A stretch of 64,000 nt of DNA, taken from Rallus limicola. Taxonomy: Eukaryota > Chordata > Aves > Gruiformes > Rallidae. Below are positions 26,101-37,601 of the stretch, one piece after another; position 1 is the first letter of the stretch; the number at the start of each line of letters is the position of its first letter. The stretch lies in assembly GCA_022605955.1 (NCBI GenBank), contig JAKCOZ010000005.1, forward strand, positions 62,001-126,000, written 5' to 3'. The notes under the pieces were generated by a model, which searched no databases, was not told the origin of the DNA, and saw nothing but the letters and a program-made list of their open reading frames with translations. Made by a program: the position numbers and the translations under genes.

Positions 26101-28834
26101 GCTTCCCTTTGATAACTCATTTCTTCTTTTTATTTATTTATTGAAATGTTGAATTCCTATTAACATTTTAAAGATTTTTGCAGCCAGATATATGAAAACA
26201 TCTGAAGTAAGCTAACATAGGTGAGACTGGCTTTTTCTCCTCCATAATTATCCACTGACATGATTTCTAAAAATAATACCACTTCACCTTAGAACATTTG
26301 TCAGACAAATTGTTTTGTGCTAGTGCTAGAAACTGCAGGTCTAGCCTATGCAGGCTAGATGATATATTTCAACATTTAAACCATATAAAAATGGGCTAGA
26401 GTTATATGGTCTCATAAAAAAAAAATAAAAATCACCGTTTCAACACTTACATGAGAAAGTACAAAGAAAGGCAATGTGATTGCAGCAGGTTCTGCGTCCT
26501 TAAGAGGGAAGATGTTACTCTTGCAGCTGTGCAGACTACAACTGGAGCAGGTAGCTCTGTGTAGTCTCAGTCTAAAGATAGCAGCCAAGTTAAGTCTGTA
26601 CTATCCTTGTATCCAATCTGAAAACTATTTGAACAGATTTCAGAGGCAATCAAAAGACTGTGCACATGCTTAATTCATATACCTGTGATTCCGTCTTACT
26701 CTGTGTCTGAATTACACTTGAATTATAGTCGACTGTCTATAAAGTGTATATGAGGAATTCAGTTTGTGAAAAAGTCAGAATCAGCTATATATAGAACTGC
26801 TGGGGAAAGAAAGGATGTCACTGAGAGCATTTTCCTGATTTGTCACCCAAATTGTCATTGACTAGTCCTCGGAAGTGGTTGAATGGCATTTATGGAGTGA
26901 AAAGAAAACAACAAAGAGAAATCAAAAAAAAAGCTCTAATTAATGTGATCCTCAGCTGCATCAGTACATTGCAATTTTCATGTAGGAGAAAATGCCTGCT
27001 AAAATGAGTCAGAGCAATTACAGGACTTTACAAGTCTTAGTGGACTTTGTATGTTCTTTGTAGAGGGGGATTTAGAAGAAACTTTTCATTCATTTACTTC
27101 TGTTAGATTTCAGAACCTGCTTGACAACTGCCTGGGGGTGTCTGGGTGTAGCAGCTTTCCAACATTTCAGTTTTGTCAGAGAAGTGTGCCAATTTTTCTA
27201 TTGATGCTGTGGTGGCTTTTCAGTAACTACTTTGAGAAATTCATCCCTTTTCTTTGAAAGGATCTGAACTTAAGATCACTCCTACTGAAATCCCATACTG
27301 CTGCAGTACTCCAGAGGAAAGCTTCCACTGGTGCCCCTGAATGAGACACTGAAATGCTAACGGCATTTCTGGATTTCCAGAACAGGAACAGTGATTATTC
27401 CACTGACCAGAAACAGCTACCATCTCATAACCATGCCTGTTAAAAACTGCCAGAAGTCTTTCAAAATTCAGACAGAAAGAAGGTTCAAACACTAGTCCTG
27501 AAATTAACACTAGTTTAACGGAGTTTGTTTCTCTAAGCCAGATCTAGGAAAACTATGTATTGGTTTAATCCATCGAGACTAATGCTTCTGCACAAGACTC
27601 CTCAGTACAAAGGTGCTGGCATGGCTGTCCTCTCTTGGTAACAGTTCTGCTGGTAACTCCTGAAGCACAGCAAGGTGTGACGATGTGCCGAGCCTAGGTT
27701 AGACTATTCTCCTGAAGGAAATTCTCCCATAACACTCCAAAGCAAATTTCACAGCCAATATTGAAGGTGACTGCCAAGTCTGTTGTACCCCTATCTGCAT
27801 ACACGAAATATTCTACTGGATCATTCTTTTATAGAATACTTTTTATCACCACAAAACGTTTTTAGCTGAACAAAGGAATGAAAGATTTTATATTACACTT
27901 AAAAGAATGTATAAAAAGCCTTCCATAGGTATACAGGACAAATTGTAATGTTTCATCTGCTTAAAAACCTAATTTCTCATTGCTCCAAAGGCAAATGCAA
28001 CTGAAGGCCAGCTTGTGGAGGAAAATAAAATATCTAAATGAATACCTCCTGCCTCCTAGCTGCAGATCCATTCCATAATATCCTTGGCAACTGCCTCTTA
28101 CAGGAACAACCTTGTTGAAGGAAAATATGGCAACCACATGGCAAGGTTGGGTGCTAAACAGATTATTATTTTGCATTAGGTTTGTTCACTTTGAGAGGCA
28201 GAGGAGACTGATTGTCAGAGAGTAGTTTTCTAAATAGGATAAAATGGCACCTAATTGAAGACTTGAGCTATGGAAAAAAGAAAAAAAATCCTGACTGCTC
28301 CTTCTAGCTTTAATATCTATAATTTCAGTAGCGATTATTTACATAGCACTTTGAACAAGTAAAGGGCTTTTCATGAAGCATTGTTGTTTACTTTGCATAT
28401 ACAATACAATAGCGGAGTTTTCAAAGGAGATGTATTTAAAGATTAAGTTAAAATGTTTAAAGGAACAAGAGGAAAAGACAGTAAGTGTCTCAAATGAAAA
28501 AAATAATCATAATTTTCATAAGAACAATATGCTATTAGATCTACTGTAACTGTAAAAAAGAGACTTTTTATTAAAAAAAAAGCAATGCAGGTTTGAAAGG
28601 GAAAATGTATGGGCATCTTTTTTGTGCCTTTAATCTTTGTAAATAATAGATTGTATTTCGTTCTTTTTATCTGCCTTTCTGCTTTTGTTACGATGCTGAA
28701 ATAAATTCAGTAAAGTTATATATGTCAGACTTTTCTGCCTCAGCTAGACCTTAGATCTTCTGTAGCATGTAAGAAACAGTACTTGCCATGTGATGCAGGG
28801 GAATTTCAATAGGTAATATGTTACTATGTGAGTG
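17141..28834. other. 11.7-kb non-coding stretch, no gene seen
   Basis: No gene, RNA gene or clear interspersed repeat was recognised. Notable local structure: a 14-bp hairpin at 17663-17705 (listed separately); T-run/A-run pairs near 20567-20586 and 20620-20642; a very AT-rich block at about 22220-22400; a C/T tract at 22826-22885; and an A-rich CAAAAAAAAACCCAACAACA tract near 23560. Near 28330-28400 the sequence TTTACATAGCACTTT resembles part of an ancient amniote SINE, too weakly to call. Frames up to 122 codons (21127-21495 plus) show no recognisable domain. Confidence 0.5.
17663..17705. other. Perfect 14-bp hairpin
   Basis: CAGAAAGCCAGGCT (17663-17676) is exactly complementary to AGCCTGGCTTTCTG (17692-17705), separated by a 15-base loop. 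The stem does not extend outward, so it is shorter than a microRNA precursor. No TIR-flanked element was seen around it. Confidence 0.85.
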
Positions 28835-29071
28835 ATAGTACAGGTAAATATTGCTAGGATATAGTTAAATTTCCTTTCCAGCAGCTGATGGAATGCCATG
28901 TTTTGGAGTTAGGATGAGAGCAGTGATGATAATACAGTGATGTTTTTAGTTGTTGCAAAGCAAATTCAGTTTTTTGTGTTGTCCTGCTAAGGAGAGGGGT
29001 AGGCTGAGGGGCACCCAGGGAGCTGGGAAGGTGCACAGCCAGGACAGGTCACCCAAACTAACCAAAGGGGG
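28835..29071 (+). mobile_element. Family A solo LTR, 5' part (split by a nested LTR)
   Basis: This matches the reverse complement of the LTR at 1767-2357. Shared words include TAGTTAAATTTC/TTAGTTTTC near 28863, GCCATGTTTTGGAGTTAGGA near 28893, GTCCTGCTAAGGAGAG near 28981 and ACCCAAACTAACCAAAG at 29051-29067. The match breaks at 29071 and resumes at 30292. Only the first bases of the left end are uncertain, because the expected TGTCCTGGTTTCAGC start is decayed. Confidence 0.85.
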
Positions 29072-29672
29072 TGTCGCAGTTTGCTGTAGCTATGCTGCTT
29101 AGATGGCTTTTGCAAAGCAGCAGTTACAGTATGTTGTGAATTTCCAACAGTAAACAAAAGCCAATTCAAGGCCAAAGTCACGTTTGACCAATCACAGGAT
29201 TCATAGCGCCTCTGTGAATCACATATTCGACAAAAAAAACTCCTGGCATGCGCACTTTGCCACTAGAACTCAGAGTGGGAAGATGTGACCAGCTGCACCG
29301 ATAGCCCAGGCCAGGCCCTGAAGGAGACGGGGGAAAAGGAATTTGGAAAAAAAGTTTTTTTCCCCTGCAGCTCGTGGAGAAGACCATGGTGAAGCAGGTT
29401 GTCCCCTCGCAGCCCATGGATGAGGACGGGGAGCAGAGACATCTACGCCCTGTGAAGAGATTGATCCATGCCTCAGCAGGTTTGCCAGGGGACTTGTGAC
29501 TTTGTGGGGAGCCAGGCTGGGGGAGCCCGGGCTCAAATGTCAAAACTATATGGAAGGAAGTCCTGCTGAGAGGCCTGTGGTGAGGAGATGACTCTCGGAT
29601 GGAGAGGACTCACGCTGCAGAAGTTCGTGGATACGATTCTGGCACGGGTGGGACCCCACAGAGCTGTAAGGG

Positions 29673-29674
<2 letters not shown>

Positions 29675-29703
<29 letters not shown>
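29675..29703. repeat. (GT)n microsatellite
   Basis: About 14 uninterrupted GT units inside the nested LTR. Dinucleotide tracts of this length are often polymorphic. Confidence 0.95.
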
Positions 29704-29708
<5 letters not shown>

Positions 29709-29767
29709 TGACCCCCTCCCCAGCTGAGACAGAAGACAACTCGGGCGGAATGGACTGAAATCCCCCC

Positions 29768-30043
29768 ACTCCCCATTCCCTGCCCCTCCTGATGCTGCGA
29801 CCGGAGGGAAGAAGGGAGCGAAATTGATGAGTAAAGTCAAGGGTGCGAAGAGGCAAGGGGTGGGGGGAAGTAGAAGTGTTAAGATCTGGGGAAGGAAAGC
29901 AACTGGTACCACCAGAAGCTCACTCCCCATTCCCTGCCCCTCCCCGCGCCATGTTGGGGGGGGGAAGAAGGGAGTAAAATCGTGATGAAGTTTCAGTTTG
30001 CTAAGAAGGGTAGGGGTGGGGGGAAGGCGCTTTAAGACCTGGC
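29768..30043 (+). repeat. Tandem duplication inside the nested LTR
   Basis: ACTCCCCATTCCCTGCCCCT is found at 29768 and again at 29922, a 154-base offset. Each copy is followed in the same order by GAAGAAGGGAG, a short A/T-rich segment, GGGGTGGGGGGAAG and TTAAGA(T/C)CTGG. The units have diverged, so the duplication is not recent or belongs to the LTR family itself. Its position upstream of the polyadenylation signal would place it in U3/R. Confidence 0.85.
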
Positions 30044-30096
30044 CGCTTCTTACTCTTATCTCATTCCGGTTCACTGGGTGTATTAGTCGTAGTTGT

Positions 30097-30102
30097 AATA
30101 AA
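30097..30102 (+). terminator. LTR polyadenylation signal
   Basis: AATAAA is followed by TCACTTTTCTTTCCTTTATT and a GT-containing region, about 190 bases before the LTR end. This is the expected placement for the R region of an LTR. Confidence 0.6.
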
Positions 30103-30291
30103 TCACTTTTCTTTCCTTTATTCTGTGCCGAGTCTGTTTTGCCCATTGCACTAACTGGAGAGTGATCCCTCTGTCCTTATCTCAGGGCCTAAGCCTCTGA
30201 AAACGTATTTTCTTCCCTTTTTGGCTGAAGAGGGGAGTGAGCAAGCGGCTTGGTGGGCATTTGGCTTCTAGCCAGGGCCAAAACCACCACA

Positions 30292-30678
30292 GGAGGTATT
30301 CCATACCATGGTGCCATGCTTGGCATAAAGGGGTACTGGTGAGTATGGGGCATGCAGCTCTGTGATGTGTGGCTCAGGGACAGTCTGGCTTCTGATGGGT
30401 CTGAGCTGTTAGGTCTGAGTTGTTTGGTGAGAAACTGCATTGTGTATCGCCAGTTTATTCTGGTGTACAGTGTATTCTGTTATAAGTCCTATTGTTGTTA
30501 CTTATCCCCCCCTTTGCTGTCCCAGTAGATTGATCTTATCCCAACCCATGAGGTTTGTGAGGTTTGCCTTTGTCTTCCCTTTTTTGTTTCTTCCCTTCCC
30601 TCTCTTTTCTCTCTTGGAGGGGGAAATGAGTGAGTGGCTGCATGACGCTCAGCTGGCATTTGAGGCTAACCCACAACA
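30292..30678 (+). mobile_element. Family A solo LTR, 3' part (split by a nested LTR)
   Basis: This continues the interrupted LTR: GGAGGTATTCCATACCATGG follows where the copy at 1767-2357 (reverse complement) has GAGCTATTCCATACCATGAC. A CATAAAG box at 30324-30330 corresponds to the TATAAAG of the 1.8-kb copy. U5-like text follows near 30533 (TCTTATCCCAACCCATGAGG), and the end GGCTAACCCACAACA falls at 30678. Together with 28835-29071 it makes an LTR of about 624 bases, close to the 591 of the other copy. Confidence 0.87.
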
Positions 30679-33600
30679 ATTTTATTAACCACAATAGATA
30701 CATTTCTCATAACTAGTTGAGACAAACATTTAAGCTACTTTACTTTTGAGCAGTTTGTTTTAGCATAGATGGAAACATGAACTTAAGCATTGTTTCAAAC
30801 GCTTTTTTTTAACCAAACAACAAAAAAAAAATCAACAACAAAACCACCAAGAAATTTCAAAGCCTTTTTGCCTGTGGGTTTTGATGTGGGTTGTTTTTTT
30901 TTTTTATGGTGCTAAGAAAGTAAGATGTTGACACCAGATTAAAAATTTTGTTTGTTTGCTGAACCTATAACATGATTCCATCCTTTGTCTCAGTACTTCT
31001 GAGCACCTTATAATCAATCTTCAATCTCAAAACAGGAACTCTCTTATGTAAAGTGGGGAAAATAAATGGGAATAAAATTGCCACTCTCCAAAAGAATAGA
31101 AGTGTTATTAACTACTGCGTCCCTTTGATCAAATTCTGATGAGGATACTTACTTTATGCTTTGCAGTAAGTTCTCATTGAAGCTCAAACCAGGTGTAATA
31201 ATCTTTGCTTCCTCTCCAAATGTGCTTGCTGGTGCAAGTCATAGAAGGTATTAAACATCTACCATCTTTCTCCCAGTTCAAAATATACTTCAGCATTTCA
31301 GGACTACAGATATAGCTGAACTAGATACAGCTGAACTTTGGCTAGGTTTTTTCCACAAGTACAACAGAAGCAAGAGGTTACAAGGAAGGCTTCCAGCAGT
31401 AGCTCTTCTGGATCCGCTTGTCCAAGCTTTTTTAGCTGAGTGCAAAGAAACTCTGAAAGCAGAATATACAGAACTTAAGAGTACAAAGCCATTTTTTATT
31501 GGATAACATACAGAAGATGGCTCGGATTTAACAACCTGTTAGACTGAGTTTTAATGTACTCACCAACACAGCACCTGAAGAGTCTGCTGGCCAGGGAATC
31601 CCAGCCAATGGGGAAAGGGGCTGACCTCTGCAGCTTCTATGACTTACCTCCTCTGTGTTGCTAAGATGAATTTTTCCATCTGCTCAGCACCACAGATGAC
31701 ATTGGTGACTTGATGTGATGACCAAATAACCCTACCCCCATCCAGGCTCCCAGGTTGTGTCCCATAGATACTTATAGCTTCCTGTAGGGGAAACTTTCCT
31801 TTACCTATTTGATCTAATAATGATTTCATCTCAACAGTCTTAATTCCTTATTCCTCTATGACCTTCCTCACAGACCTTCTCAGCAGTTTGAGTTGAGGTT
31901 ATAGGCCCATGCATGTCAGAGCTGAGCCTTTGGTACTTAGTTCACAGTCAGTGGGAAGGGGGCAGTACAAAGGATGTAACATGTATTATGGAGAAAGGTT
32001 TACACCACAAATAAAGTAGCACTTTTTTCTTCCCTGTACATGAAAGCTAAGAGAACTTCTCATTCTCCTGGTGGTGATGTAAGAGAATAGAGAAAAAATG
32101 TAGGTCTTACCAAGTGTTCTTATGTAGGAAGCTGTGATTGAAGAGCTTTAAGAAAGAGAAAAATATATTATGCATGATATAAGAGAAAGGATGTTGCCTT
32201 TTATTCACCTCTGGGAAATACACGTCCTACCCTTCTCCGAGGTTTACTGTGTTAATGAGTTGAACTATGAAATGTTTGTCCTATCATTTGTAGACACTTT
32301 GAATGGAGTTCTTTTAAAAAGCATAAAGCAATATGAAGTTTAGCAAGTATTTAAGCCTGCAGTTTAACCACCTAATTTTTATCAGGCCTTTCATCATGAG
32401 CAAATTTCAGCTGGATTTTAAACTGTCCTAGAAGCAACAGACCTCAGAATGCCTAGGCTTAGTAAGCATCTGGTGATAGATTATATATATGGAAAAATTC
32501 TTTAGTCCATTACAGTTTCCTTTCCCTGCTATATTTTCTTTTTAACTCTTCCTGTCTTGATAGTAGACATGTTGCAGTAGTCAGAAAACACTGCAGGACT
32601 TCTTGTGTGTCTTACTTCAAGTTCCTTTTCCAACAGACTTGATGCAGAAGTGGATCCTAAAGTGAACATTATTATTTACTTGAAAATAACTTATTGAATA
32701 GGGTTTATTCCTAGCCAGATCAAAAATTAGCTCTAGTTAATCTCCAAGAAACTCTTTAAAACAGCAAAGTAGTTATTGTTTATCCTATTGCCGGTCATAT
32801 TTCTTTACTTAACTCTTGACTTTTGGTTGTCTGGTTTCACATCTTTTCTTTTTAGACTTCTCTAGTCTTCCAGACATCTCAATCATAAAAGGCATTGATT
32901 TTAATTTACCTCCAGGACTCAATTTCTGTATGAATCTTTTTACCTTTGTACTATAATACTGAATGTAGAATCACTAAATGACAATTCTCATTCTAACATG
33001 GCATATCCTTTTTAGAGACAAATATAGCAATTAAGCAATTATCTCACTACTCAGAGCTTTATTAACATGATACATTTTGATTTTTTTATTAAATATTTTT
33101 AAAATTAACATGAAAACAAATCATTGAGGAGTAACTTGTCTTGAAAAGCAGTATTGAGCAGTTAGAGGGACTAACTCATCATCAAATCAGTCTTAGGGGC
33201 AAGCACAATGAAACCACCCTTTCCCTTGTCTGGTTGATACTACCAGTCTAGCTTTTAGTAGTACACATATCTCAGAAGTTTCCTAGAAGCACTCAAAAGA
33301 AGCATAGAGAAATAGCCAAAGGACATTGCTGAGAATTTAAATGCTGAACACCAAGTCAGGCAATTTTATTGCAGATCCACAGGAACCATAGGTGTACAAT
33401 TTTTGAATTAGTCCATGCCTTTCCACTTCAATTAAAAGAAGTCCTGAGTGGTCCCAGTTCAATTACTCAATTGTTGGTCTGGAAGTTATAAGCACACAAT
33501 TCTGGTTAAAGCACCATCTTTGCCAAGTGCTGTGCTTGTTTTCTTGCTGGTTTTCCTAAGCATGAGTAGCAGTTTCACTTGCGGCCTACCCTCAGAGGTA

Positions 33601-34121
33601 GCATGTTAAGCTTCAAATCACACTTAAAAAATATAAAAAACTCAGAAGCAGGGCTCATCTCGAAGCAAAGGGCTCGGTCTCCTGGTGAGCTGAAGGAAGT
33701 TCAGGGCTGTTACAAGTAGGAAGCAGCAGAAAAGCATGCAGCAAGACTCAGAATGCCAGCTGCTTCTGTGCTCTCCACTGGAAAGCAAGTCCTGCATTTG
33801 CAGTGTGGAGATTTAACTTTGACTGTGTCATGTTGAACTAGTGTTGCATGTATTTAACTTTACTTGATTCTCTGAATGTAATTGAATTGGTCTTGGTGTG
33901 CTGTGTTGAAGATGGTCCTGCAAAGAGATGTCAAGCCTGGGGGGAATCTCTATTTCTAATGACTTGAATTATTTGACTGGCACTGGGAACAATCAGAAGA
34001 GTTATTTGGGCAGTCACAGCTCTTTATCCTCCAGCTTCTGCCTAACACTCTGACTTTGGCTTGTACTGCTCTAGTGACAAAGTAGCCTACATGTAGGATG
34101 TCTGAAATGATACTTAGAATA
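30679..34121. other. Non-coding stretch, no gene seen
   Basis: No recognisable gene. A- and T-homopolymers lie near 30806-30835 and 30893-30907. A sequence near 31050 (ATGTAAAGTGGGGAAAATAA) faintly resembles the reverse complement of a MIR core. A 61-codon minus-strand frame at 31644-31829 has plausible composition but no recognisable domain or splice context. Confidence 0.5.
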
Positions 34122-34262
34122 ATCGAATCACAGAATCCTAGGATGTTTTTTTCTGGAAGCAACCTTAAAGATCACCTAGTTCCACGCCCTCTGCCATGAG
34201 CAGGGACACCTCTCACTAGACTAGGCTGCCCAAAGCCCTATCCAACCTGGCCTTTTCAGTAC
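34122..34262 (-). mobile_element. CR1 LINE 3'-end fragment
   Basis: On the plus strand it reads AATCACAGAATCCTAGGATG, then AACCTTAAAGATCACCTAG, CTGCCATGAGCAGGGACACC and CTATCCAACCTGGCC, the reverse complement of a CR1 3' end in the expected order. It is only about 140 bases long. Confidence 0.9.
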
Positions 34263-36019
34263 TGTTGACACAGGAAGGTGATCCTTCTTCAGAGTCAGTT
34301 GAAGGACTTCCACCTAAATAAAGAGAAATAAGAATGGGTTTCTAAAACTCTTAAATGCATCGTTACAAGGGAGTTGACATCCCATGTGATTTTCCTTAAG
34401 TCATGCTCTGTCCTGTTTTCCCCAATAATTTAATTATGCTGGCTGCTTGGTTTGTACTCTTGAGTCTTAATTTAAGAAAAAAGCCGACCAGCACTCTCCT
34501 GAGTGTATTTTTGTGACTCAGACAGCACTTAGTTTTGTTCTTGTGATATATGTCATCCACAAAAGAAATCTGATCCTGGCTTGTTCTTATTCATTATCCC
34601 AGATGATTCCCAGGTCACTTTTTTAAAGCTTTACTGCTACAGATTTCTTATTTTTCTATCACCTCTTTGCCCTTTTGGTTTCCAGTTTAACACTTATTCT
34701 ACCTCTGTCACTAATTCAAAACATGCTGGTTTTCCTTTGGTTCATTTCTACCCAGCAGTCACTGTTCTCATGTTTAATTAATAAATGATTCTCTGTTGTG
34801 GTACGCCTTACTTTTCACATGCTCTCAATACAAGCAATCACAGTAGATGTTACAAGGTCAGTAAAGCTGACCTTATAACCCACAGTAAAGGTGGTGAGTA
34901 TCTGTCAAATGGTTCGTGGCAGAAATTTTTATTCTGTATGCAGTCTCTCAGCTTTGAAAGTTGTGGGGCTTTCACTTTGATGTATGTATTTCTACGGTGG
35001 AACATACTGTAACATATCTGAATATAAAGATTTCCTAGAACTGATAGAAATACTTTGTCTTGTCATCTCTTACATTCAGTGTTCAGTTCTGGGATAACTT
35101 TAACCATTTAGTACTTCCTGTACTTTAACCATTTAGTAATTCCATCTTCATGAATATTAAACAGCTACTCCGATCTGTGTTTCAACCTTACCATTAATGC
35201 CTTTTGTAGAAGACATTTCAGTGTGTTACCACTGCAGTGTTTGAGCTATAAGACATTTCTGAGGGGAGAAAAGTGCTAGGCTTCAAGGCCCCTTGGCTTT
35301 GGTTGTGCAGTTTCTTCTGCAAACCTGAATTCACACATTGCTTAGTTATTTTTTTCTTTGCAGCAGTGTGTCTGTGAAGCTTCCCTATGGGAAGAATGCT
35401 ATGTGGAATTGCCACCTCTTTCTTTGAAGAGCTGGAAGATTCTAGATGACTGACTGATCTGTCATATATATTTCTTTATGAGAAAAAGCAACTTGCTACA
35501 GGTATCCTCAGGTTTTTGATGGTGAAGTTGACACTACTCTATAGGGTAAACTTTATGTTATATCCATCAGAACAAGAATTCTTTTAAGTAATTTCCCTTT
35601 ATAGGATGACAGTCATCCAATGAGCCTTGGAAGTGTTTGTGGTGTGAATGTACTATTTTATCAGCTATAGAACTGATAGGTAAATATAGGTGTGTTTCTG
35701 TAAAAACACGTGTATTTCTGTAGAATGAGTGAGAAACAGTGAGTCCTACTACATAAAAATACATTACATCCTCAAGTTTCCCTGCATGTACAGTCTTTCC
35801 TAATAGATTAAGTGAAGGTCTGAGACCTGCATGTGAATAGAGCTCACAGTACCTATGAACTGCACATTTTCTGTATCACACTGAGGAGAGGGATAGGCAA
35901 GAAATTCTGAGTCATCATTACAGTCCTTGGAAACTGCAGGCAACAGTGGAACTGCTAATTACAAATAGCTGTAGTTCCTTCTTATAACTAATTACATTTT
36001 TGCCACTGTTATTCTTGTT
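34263..36019. other. Non-coding stretch, no gene seen
   Basis: No gene or interspersed repeat was recognised. A 17-base direct repeat with a 25-base period lies at 35097-35138. Frames are at most 75 codons. Confidence 0.55.
35097..35138. repeat. Short tandem duplication, 25-bp period
   Basis: ACTTTAACCATTTAGTA occurs exactly at 35097-35113 and 35122-35138. The eight bases between (CTTCCTGT) complete the unit. Confidence 0.95.
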
Positions 36020-36310
36020 CAAATGCTTTCTTCAGTTCTTTAATGGTTAGAAACCTTTTTCTAATATCTACATTAAATTTATTTTTAGTATATTTATACT
36101 TATTTATTCTTTTGTCCAGATATTCCTTAAACTTTAATAGCTCTTTGCTTTCCCGGGTGCTTATTGACTTGAACTGATAAAGAACAATAACCACCTCTCT
36201 CCTCTTTCCAGAATAAAAAGGCCAGACATTTTTAGTATCTTAAGTCACTCAATTACCTGTTTATTTTTGTAGTGTTTTTTGCAGGTGCCCTTTTCCAAAT
36301 TGATCTTCCT
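36020..36310 (-). mobile_element. Old CR1/L3-type LINE relic, 3' region
   Basis: The plus strand shows the reverse-complement 3' region typical of ancient amniote CR1/L3 LINEs: TTAGAAACCTTTTTCTAATA, then ATTTATACTTATTTATTCTT followed by TTGTCC, and CTCTTTCCAGAATAAAAAGG followed by CCAGAC. The order fits the usual series (failure to code, 'cttcttgtcc', 'ttttccagactaaa.aggcc'). Divergence is high, so boundaries are approximate. A minus-strand frame of 61 codons here is the decayed C-terminal reading. Confidence 0.6.
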
Positions 36311-36384
36311 TGAATGACATATCGGGTTGAATATCAACAAATAAGAAAGCTGGAGAGGGTTTTTTTACAAGTGCAGGTATTGAT

Positions 36385-36640
36385 AAGACAAGTCTTTAAA
36401 CTGAGGGAGGGTGGGTTTAAAATAGATATAAGAAAGAATTAGTTTTTTCTCCTTTATGAGGGTGGTGAGGCAGTGGCACAGGATGCCCAGAGAAGTTGTG
36501 GATGCTCCCTCCCTGGTACAGTTCAAGCCAGGTGGGATGGGGTTTTGAGCAACCTGGTCTAGTGCAAGGTGTCCCTGCCCATGGCAGATGATCTTTAAGG
36601 TCTCTTTCAAATCAAACCATTCTATCATTCTATGAAACAG
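36385..36640 (+). mobile_element. CR1 LINE 3'-end fragment
   Basis: Plus-strand CR1 tail: GAGGGTGGTGAGGCAGTGGC near 36457, GCCCAGAGAAGTTGTGGATG near 36485, CAACCTGGTCTAGTGCAAGG near 36550 and TTCTATCATTCTATGA at the end. It lies beside the older relic at 36020-36310 in the opposite orientation. Confidence 0.9.
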
Positions 36641-37179
36641 AAATTCCAGAGACCTAGCATGTGTGGGAATTTGTTTAAATTAAAGGATGAAACATGCCAT
36701 CTTTAGTGGTAATGTGGCAGGATTAAAATAAATCAATCCTCATATGTTTTGAGATGTGGAGATCAGAGTCTTGAAAGGTAGGAGAGAAGTTAGAAGATGG
36801 CTTTCACTCATTTGCTTAAATCTCAATCATATCTGTTTACTTATTTTTAATGATAGTAATTTGACAAACCTATCAAGGCATAATTGAGCCTTTTGGTTAT
36901 ATGGTTTTGCACTACAATCATACTGCTTCTTTCTGCATTTAATTTTCTAAACTCAGGAGAAGATAGCACCATATTTGTTAAAATAGTAAGTTCCTAAAAT
37001 GTACATATCACATTGCATCTGAAATAAAATTTCAAATTTTCTAGCTACAAAATAAAGACTCAACCAACTTCTCTATAGGATGAAAATAAATACTTTAATA
37101 ATTGTTACACAAGCCTTTCTGAGTGTTCACTGTCTGTTGATACCAAAGGCAATAGTGTTCAAAAATCCCCAATTACAGT
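36641..37179. other. Short non-coding spacer
   Basis: Between a CR1 tail and a solo LTR; nothing recognisable was seen. Confidence 0.55.
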
Positions 37180-37601
37180 TATCATGGTTTAGCCCCAGCC
37201 AGCAGCTTAGCACCATGTGGCTGATTGCTTACCTCCCACAGTGGGATGGGGAAGATAAAGGGGAGACAAAGGCAAATCTCATGGGTTTGCATAAGGACAG
37301 TTTACTGGGACAGGAAAGGCAAGGGAAAGAACAGTAACAGGACTTAGAATATACAAAACTGGTGATACACAGTCCAGTTTCTTGACTGAACGCACAACTC
37401 AGACCATACAGCTCAGTCCTGTCCCAAAGCCAGAGGGTTCTGGAGCCATGCCATCCCCTCCCCAACTAGCCCCCCTTTATACTGAGCATGACATTATATG
37501 GTATGGAATGCATTCTTTGGTTAGTTTGGGTCACCTGTCCTGGCTGTGTCCCCACTCAACTTCTGGTGAAAATTATCCCTGTCCTAACTCAACTCAGGAC
37601 A
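37180..37601 (-). mobile_element. Family A solo LTR with an internal deletion
   Basis: The plus strand begins TATCATGGTTTAGCCCCAGC near 37180 and ends AACTCAGGACA at 37601. It matches the LTR at 1767 in order, including TTTACTGGGACAG, ACTCAGACCATACAGCTC and GTTAGTTTGGGTCACCTGTC. About 150 bases present in the first copy are missing here at a junction near 37567, where CAACTTCTGG is followed directly by TGAAAATTA. A TATAAA box on the minus strand (plus 37476-37481) supports minus as sense. No adjoining retroviral genes. Confidence 0.85.

Larger units (their letters stand above)
29072..30291 (+). mobile_element. 1,220-bp solo LTR inserted in another LTR (family B)
   Basis: It begins TGTCGCAGTTTGCTG and ends AAAACCACCACA, so it has TG...CA ends. 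The flanking five bases are GGGGG (29067-29071) and GGAGG (30292-30296), a target duplication with one change. An AATAAA polyadenylation signal lies at 30097-30102, followed by T-rich and GT-rich sequence as in an R/U5 region, which supports plus as the sense strand. A (GT)n tract at 29675-29703 and a duplicated segment of 154-bp period (29768-30043) sit upstream of the signal. It is GC-rich compared with its surroundings. No retroviral genes are present. The 178-codon minus-strand frame across it is antisense and includes the dinucleotide repeat. Confidence 0.85.

Noticed and set aside
29950..30030. G-quadruplex in the nested LTR
   Set aside because: There are strong G-runs (G9 near 29956 and GGGG/GGGGGG near 30013), but I could not place four G3 runs with short loops within one canonical window.
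29610..30146. 178-codon minus-strand frame with His-Thr repeats
   Set aside because: It is antisense to the nested LTR and includes the (GT)n microsatellite; GC-rich LTR sequence keeps the frame open.
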